Shown here: in pieces, positions 8,329 to 12,374 of the stretch | Position numbering within the stretch: position 1 is the first letter of the stretch | Layout: each line of letters opens with the position of its first letter | Origin: Stephanodiscus triporus | Lineage: Eukaryota > Bacillariophyta > Thalassiosirophyceae > Thalassiosirales > Thalassiosiraceae | Direction of reading: 5' to 3' | Length of the DNA stretch: 12,374 nt | NCBI GenBank assembly: GCA_036939755.1 | Contig: JALLAZ010001555.1 | Location: forward strand, 1 to 12,374 | Notes under the pieces: model-generated | What the model was told of the DNA's origin: nothing | Databases searched by the model: none | What the model saw: the letters and a program-made list of their open reading frames with translations, nothing else | Position numbers and translations under genes: made by a program

Positions 8329-9464
8329 TCATAAATATCTCTTGACAGAAGCCCATGGGTCAAAATCGCTGTCTCCCTCGCCGTCGTCATCGCCGGCGGC
8401 GGCATCGCCGTTCCGTTTCTTCTCCACCCTCGCCCTCCCGCTGCTACTCCTACGCTTATCCTCCTCCCGATCCATCCTCCCGATGTAACTGACGATCCTC
8501 AGCGCCCTGTCCCTTGCTCCCGGATACTTCGTGACGTCCCTCGACGTCGACCGTTCGGAATACCTGTCGAGCGCGCCGTTGTAATCGCTCTCGTGCAAGT
8601 GCATGTCCGCCGATAGTTCGCCAACCTCGTGGAATCCGCGAGAGTCGAGGAGCCGTCCCGATACCAGCGTGCCGCGGAAGCGTATGCCACCATCAAAACT
8701 CATCATCCGGCGGCGACGATCATCGTCGTCTCCCCACGGAGGTACTCCAAAACTAGCTCGTCGATGCAAATCCCGATCGCCTCCGCGTGCTCGCTCCCTC
8801 CGTCGCAGTCGGGATCGGTGTCCTCCTTCCTCAGCGAGCACCTCATGGAATCGATGATGTAATACGACGAATAATATTCGTCGTCGTCGTCGTCGTCGTC
8901 GTCGTAATCGTTATTAGTATCGCTATCGGCATCCCTCCTCCCGAGGCGCGCCACCGCCACCGGTATCTCTCCGTCGTCGTTCCCGTTCGATATCAGCATC
9001 GCGCCGTCGGACGAAGACGACGACGACAAAGACGACGAAGACGAGAGCGAGACCAACGTTTCCGAATCGCCGAACCCGGCGGAGGAGGAGGTGGTGGTGG
9101 TGGAAACCCTCATGGCCTCGAAGAACGAGTCGCGAACGTAGACGCTCGGGAGGTTGTTCGCCGACCTGTAAACGGCCACCCAGACGTCGTCGTCCTGGCA
9201 GTCGTCGCGCCGCCGAGCCCTCCCGCTGCTGTTCTTGCCGTCGCTCGCGTCGAGGAGGGTGGGGTCGAATCGTCGCACGGCGCCGAGGTCGGCGGGAGTC
9301 GTCGCGCGGAATCGATCGAGGGATATCGGCGCGCCGAATCCTCCTCCTCCCCCGATTCCTCCCCCGATGCCTCCACCGCCGGAGGGGGAAGAGGAGAATG
9401 CGCCGGCCGCGATGGCGAGGAGGAGCGGAGCGATGATGGCGGACGACGGTCGGAACTCCACCAT
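8329..9464 (-). CDS. Plastid-targeted GNAT-like acetyltransferase with a frame break near 8703-8725
   Basis: Two overlapping minus-strand frames appear to form one protein. Part 1 (ATG 9464 to TGA 8703) starts with a signal peptide (IIAPLLLAIAA) ending in AAGAF at residues 19-23, the diatom plastid-import site. A Gly-rich spacer follows, then RFRATTPADLGAVRRFD, typical of a GNAT N-terminus. After Ser and Asp runs, part 1 ends in YYIIDSMRCSL and AIGICIDELVLEYLRGE, like the GNAT core strand and helix. The frame then stops. The expected continuation lies in the other frame, from about 8700 to TGA 8329: GTLVSGRLLDSRGFHEVGEL, matching the closing GNAT helix and GF motif, then a helical tail (ARDRALRIVSYIGRMDRE) ending DPWASVKRYL. 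Rejoining needs one extra base or an atypical short intron. The acetyl-CoA loop is poorly conserved, so activity is uncertain. The start at 9464 is chosen for the signal peptide; an in-frame ATG at 9578 would bury it. Confidence 0.62.
8878..8904 (-). repeat. (TCG)9 microsatellite encoding an Asp run
   Basis: Nine perfect TCG units on the plus strand read as GAC/GAT-type Asp codons in the minus-strand GNAT-like gene, just before EYYSSYYIIDS. A related imperfect GAC/GAAGAC tract at about 9007-9052 encodes the Ser run of the same protein. Both sit in insertions between conserved GNAT segments, so they are probably tolerated loop expansions. Confidence 0.85.
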
Positions 9465-9593
9465 CTCGGAAGGCGGTTGGTGGTGGGTATGGTAGGTACT
9501 TTTGTGTATGTGAGTGTCCTCGCGCAACTGGGTGGCCTCAAACCGATTTTGCTGTGGTGGAACCAACACAAAACCCATGGACAAATAATAATT
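9465..9593. promoter_or_regulatory. 129-nt region between divergent GNAT-like and YfiM-like genes
   Basis: The two ATGs are separated by only 129 nt. On the GNAT side the leader reads GTACCTACCATACCCACC towards the start, resembling the leader of the plastid-targeted MsrA gene. On the other side an A/T-rich ACAAATAATAATT tract lies directly ahead of the YfiM-like ATG. Promoter function is inferred from position. Confidence 0.45.
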
Positions 9594-10094
9594 ATGACAA
9601 TAGCCGGAGCAGATAAGCTGTATCACGTCCTCGCATCCGCGGCGATCACATGCTCCACCTTTACATTATTATTCCTCTCTGTGGAATGTTACCATCAAAG
9701 GATTCGCGGATCGGGGGAGGAGAACAACGATGTCGAAATGGCGGCGGCAGCGCCATCGTCGCACGACGACGGATTGGGCGAGAACTATTGCCTCCGGTTT
9801 CCCGACAGGCCGAGGAGGCATTATCTGTCATTGTCCGCGATATCTGGAGTCTTGGCCATGGCCCTCGGGGTGACGAAGGAGATATTCGACGCTTACGACA
9901 TCGTCTGGACGGGGGGCGACGCGAGCTGGGGCGACGTCCTCGCCGACTTCGTCGGGGTGGCGGTGGGAGAGTTCGTTATCTTCGCGGCGTTGCATTCGAG
10001 GCCATTTTTCATTTGGGTCGGGGCTTACGTGCGCACGATTAGGGCGAGGGCGTCGGATTATGATAGCCGCCATCGTAATACAGATGAACAATAA
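9594..10094 (+). CDS. YfiM/DUF2279-like small membrane protein, 166 aa
   Basis: The conserved residues are those of the YfiM (DUF2279) family of small bacterial envelope proteins: DKLYH near the N-terminus (Asp7, Lys8, His11), GVTKEIFDAYD (Lys95, Glu96, Asp99), then SWGDVLADFVGVAVG (Ser111, Asp114, Asp118, Gly121, Gly125). The biochemical role of this family is unknown to me. Hydrophobic segments at about 10-30, 78-97 and 115-145 suggest two or three membrane passes, with a hydrophilic, poorly conserved loop (about 36-75) between the first two. There is no obvious plastid signal. The frame is open for 269 codons upstream, but that part is antisense to the GNAT-like gene and is Arg/Gly/Val low complexity; the ATG at 9594, immediately before the DKLYH motif, is the sensible start. 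The stop lies 131 nt from the stop of the convergent neighbour. Confidence 0.75.
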   Translation: MTIAGADKLYHVLASAAITCSTFTLLFLSVECYHQRIRGSGEENNDVEMAAAAPSSHDDGLGENYCLRFPDRPRRHYLSLSAISGVLAMALGVTKEIFDAYDIVWTGGDASWGDVLADFVGVAVGEFVIFAALHSRPFFIWVGAYVRTIRARASDYDSRHRNTDEQ

Positions 10095-10225
10095 CGGCTA
10101 GAAAAAGAGAGGTGACACCATCCAAAAAAATTATTGTAAGCGGTTGACAATTCCTGGTGAGAGTTTCACGAATCGCAAAGCATGCCACGGAAATGGGAAG
10201 AATGAAAATGATGTTCAGGATGCTT

Positions 10226-10681
10226 TTAGGGCTGATCCGTTAGACGGTCGGTAAAGGGATGGATTTGCGTCGTCGGTATCAGCACGATGTCGGTCCCGTG
10301 GATATCGTCGATCACGTCGGCGATCGGTTTGATTTCGTCCCCTCTCTTGATGACTTCGATATCCTTCCCATCCGTCGCCTTCATAATTCCGAGCCGATAC
10401 GTCTTCAACGACTCGCGCTCGTAGCCGTGGGGATTGCGACATCGTTGCATGTGATACAGGAACTCCGAGAAGAGTGTCCGCCGCAGCATGACATTTCCGT
10501 CGCACCGTTCCTCGATCGACTCCCGTAGCACGAGGAAGTTGTCGGACGGGTCTACGGCGATCGTGTCCATCGGCTCCGACAATCCTCCCGCGTCGTGTCC
10601 CACGTAATACGAGTGCTCCCTCTTGCCCTCACCCCTCCACGGATGGGAGAATAGCCTTAGCTTGACAAAGGCAGTCTTCAT
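10226..10681 (-). CDS. Hypothetical protein, 151 aa
   Basis: Not recognised. It looks like a real small soluble protein: balanced composition, no low-complexity runs, no membrane segment, no signal peptide, and ATG start. The N-terminus MKTAFVKLRLFSHPWRGEGK looks like a beta strand and loop. The middle has DPSDNFLVLRESIEERCDG and then LRRTLFSEFLYHMQRCRNPH, probably helical. The C-terminal half, with IEVIKRGDEIKPIADVI and GTDIVLIPTTQIH, suggests alternating strands. Two Cys residues lie in the central helical part. The gene is convergent with the YfiM-like gene (131 nt between stops) and divergent from the membrane protein gene at 10811 (129 nt between starts). No function is proposed. Confidence 0.6.
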   Translation of the reverse strand: MKTAFVKLRLFSHPWRGEGKREHSYYVGHDAGGLSEPMDTIAVDPSDNFLVLRESIEERCDGNVMLRRTLFSEFLYHMQRCRNPHGYERESLKTYRLGIMKATDGKDIEVIKRGDEIKPIADVIDDIHGTDIVLIPTTQIHPFTDRLTDQP

Positions 10682-10810
10682 CCTTCTCTTAGAGTAGAAA
10701 AATGAACCTCTTGATTTTTTCAGAATTTAAAAAGCCACATCACAAATCGCAACTGACCACTTCCTTGGGGGAGAAGAGCGCAGCAATTACAGGCTGACTC
10801 TCTGTTACGA
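10682..10810. promoter_or_regulatory. 129-nt region between two divergent hypothetical genes
   Basis: The start codons of the 151-aa and 359-aa genes face away from each other across 129 nt. The interval is AT-rich in its left half, including GAATTTAAAAAG near 10723. No known element is recognisable. Confidence 0.4.
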
Positions 10811-11890
10811 ATGCGCCAACCGCAGTGGGGCAACCTCATGAATGCACGATTACACGAAAGGCCAGAATGCAAACTAAAACAATCACTTACTCAAACCACT
10901 CCGAAAGTCTATGATGGCTGTACCTCTCATATGATTGCCAACAGAGACACGGGCTTAGAGTTCATCTCATCCTCGCCCCCGGAGATATCACTGCTTGAAA
11001 CGAATGAGAGAAGGACTAGATTGCGTAGGCTCGCATACCTCACCTCGAAACCCAAGTCAAACCATGCAATCAAAGAAGTTCGGGTGGAAGATAAAGGCGC
11101 GCAATCCACTTTATTTAGCTCATTATTTTTCGCCCCAAGAACGGCTGAACTTGTTCTAGTCGTTGGACTTATGCAACTCATCGGGTCTTTGTGGGAATAT
11201 GCCTCCTATCATTCGAATGATACACCGATAATTTCGACCGTTGCTGCGGTTACTAAGCAAAAAGGCCTTCACTCCATTTTTCAACTTCTTCGAATTTTTG
11301 GGCCGGTGGTTTATTTACGAAATAGTGCTGACGATTTAAAGTGTGAATTGATCGATAGTGATCGAATCCATGACGATGTTGGCAAATATGTGTGGGGAAG
11401 GAATGTGAAAACTAAGAGTAGGAACCATAGGGCGCAGGAAGTCGCCATCTTTCTTTGCTGTCGACAAACATTGATATCCGCAGCCATCGTTGGCATTGCA
11501 GCACTATTGAGTGTAGTCTCTGCAATATGCAAATTATTGTTCTTGTCATCGGACGAGAACGCACCCATCGGCTGGGACAAGATGGGGGGGGTTGTGGCCA
11601 TGCTGGAGTGCGCAAGCGTACACATGTATTTGCTAAGCGCAATCTTTACCTTGTGGATGGGTCGGGGACGGGGACGGGGTGCTTCGGAGGCGAGCACTCC
11701 GTGGTATTCCAACATTGGATACATCGAAACGCTTGGGGATGCATTCTTCGGCGCTGCGTCTATAGTTGATGTTTGTCTCCAACACTCGAATATTCTTGGA
11801 GGAATTGAAATTCATTGCTGGTGCGTTGTATCTTCTTGCCTCTGGACAACAAGTTCGTGGTTCTATGTCTTAGCCAAAAGAATGAGATAA
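10811..11890 (+). CDS. Multi-pass membrane protein of unknown function, 359 aa
   Basis: An integral membrane protein without a recognised catalytic motif. The first ~100 residues are hydrophilic and basic, without a signal peptide. Predicted membrane segments are at about 111-130 (ELVLVVGLMQLIGSLWEY), 211-235 (LISAAIVGIAALLSVVSAIC), 249-273 (VVAMLECASVHMYLLSAIFT), 298-313 and 322-345. A hydrophilic loop of about 80 residues separates the first two, and a GRGRGRG linker precedes the last pair. The last pair, with LGDAFFGAASIVDVC, Trp residues and WFYVLAKR, vaguely recalls YrhK-type two-helix membrane domains, but this is a weak impression. Composition is closer to balanced than in the GC-rich genes to the left, and the frame is intact from ATG to TGA without introns. 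Confidence 0.7.
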   Translation: MRQPQWGNLMNARLHERPECKLKQSLTQTTPKVYDGCTSHMIANRDTGLEFISSSPPEISLLETNERRTRLRRLAYLTSKPKSNHAIKEVRVEDKGAQSTLFSSLFFAPRTAELVLVVGLMQLIGSLWEYASYHSNDTPIISTVAAVTKQKGLHSIFQLLRIFGPVVYLRNSADDLKCELIDSDRIHDDVGKYVWGRNVKTKSRNHRAQEVAIFLCCRQTLISAAIVGIAALLSVVSAICKLLFLSSDENAPIGWDKMGGVVAMLECASVHMYLLSAIFTLWMGRGRGRGASEASTPWYSNIGYIETLGDAFFGAASIVDVCLQHSNILGGIEIHCWCVVSSCLWTTSSWFYVLAKRMR

Positions 11891-12162
11891 TCAATGAGAA
11901 GAACGTGACAATGTATGGGGATGTCACTTTCCCTAACAAGAAACCTGACATAAAAACAAACTGACAGCGAAGCATCAACGATTGCCATCGCGCCTTTCTC
12001 GTCGCCCGAACCATACATTAATCCATAAAATGAATATGAGTACTCAGCTCGACACAAAGTAATGCTTTCGTTGTTCACAAATAATAATATTCCTAATATT
12101 TATTTAAAACCTACTTATCGTTCTTTTCCTATACACATGAACATGCCTTGTTATTATACCAG
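11891..12162. other. AT-rich non-coding interval before the partial USP exon
   Basis: About 270 nt with low GC and stops in all forward frames. It should contain the 3' end of the membrane protein gene. A run ending TTATTATACCAG at 12162 resembles a 3' splice site for the following USP exon. No GHY-type USP active-site coding is present here in any forward frame. Minus-strand frames are short and show no motif. Confidence 0.45.
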
Positions 12163-12374
12163 CAGAGTCGAGGCAAACACACACATGGCTCTGGTACAAA
12201 ATCAACGACGAAGATGTCACGATATTGAACAGCGGTCCGACGTCGAGTTTTGAACCTTCCGAGAGGGAGGATGGCAGTGATTCGAATCTGCCGAACAGTT
12301 ATGTGAGAATCAACAGCAACCAAGATGCATACAATCTGTTGTACGTCCAACAGAGTTACCTGTCAGATCAGTGC
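12163..12374 (+). CDS. Partial ubiquitin-specific protease (USP/UCH) C-terminal segment, cut by the window end
   Basis: One frame, open from 12141 to the right edge, encodes WLWYKINDEDVTIL, then an acidic Ser-rich loop, then NSNQDAYNLLYVQQSY. This pairs the two last landmarks of the USP fold: the W-Y-K-F-N-D-E-x-V strand after the catalytic His box, and the D-A-Y-x-L-x-Y terminal strand. USPs are cysteine proteases that remove ubiquitin. The catalytic Cys box and GHY box are absent upstream, and there is no in-frame ATG before the match. The left boundary is placed after a splice-acceptor-like TTATACCAG. The upstream exons are either separated by an intron longer than the visible interval, or missing, making this a fragment. 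The protein continues past the window. Confidence 0.55.

Noticed and set aside
8787..9593. Upstream 269 codons of the plus frame that ends in the YfiM-like protein
   Set aside because: Antisense to the GNAT-like gene, made of Val, Arg and Gly runs from TCG/GGA repeats; the conserved protein begins right at ATG 9594.
11760..12078. Minus-strand frames with hydrophobic stretches
   Set aside because: They overlap the end of the intact plus-strand membrane protein gene, lack family signatures and look like chance frames in AT-rich DNA.

Overview
The window looks like nuclear DNA from a diatom (stramenopile alga), probably a centric one. The evidence: (i) two genes carry N-terminal signal peptides ending in an A-x-A-F/W-like site, the diatom plastid-import hallmark; (ii) genes are mostly single-exon, eukaryotic and tightly packed; (iii) a Cys/His repeat protein of the KRCSHEGC...GGVC..HGA type, which is expanded in stramenopiles, opens the window; (iv) introns are few and short. 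The species cannot be named from the sequence.

Layout. 15-1172 (+) is a 12-unit Cys3His repeat protein. 1507-4615 (-) is the gamma subunit of the COPI vesicle coat, in two exons with a 259-nt intron near the N-terminus. Head to head with it, 4774-5769 (+) is a methionine sulfoxide reductase A with an apparent three-part address to the thylakoid lumen. 5770-6454 is non-coding. 6455-8200 (+) is a large acidic, low-complexity protein with a START-like C-terminal region. 8329-9464 (-) is a plastid-targeted, GNAT-like protein whose reading frame breaks once. 9594-10094 (+) is a small membrane protein of the YfiM/DUF2279 type. 10226-10681 (-) is an unrecognised 151-aa protein. 10811-11890 (+) is a multi-pass membrane protein. 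The right edge (about 12163-12374, +) holds the end of a ubiquitin-specific protease domain without its catalytic upstream part.

The genes do not form one pathway. They alternate strands, giving three head-to-head pairs with only 129-158 nt between start codons and tail-to-tail pairs with roughly 130-330 nt between stops. The middle (about 4780-10090) is rich in GC and in CGA/TCG trinucleotides, which opens long meaningless frames on all strands. Both flanks are closer to balanced composition. The most interesting items are the lumen-targeted MsrA, the frame break in the GNAT-like gene, the bacterial-type YfiM-like protein, the recent two-unit duplication in the Cys/His array and the orphan USP tail. 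I saw no clear evidence of a wholly new multi-gene system.
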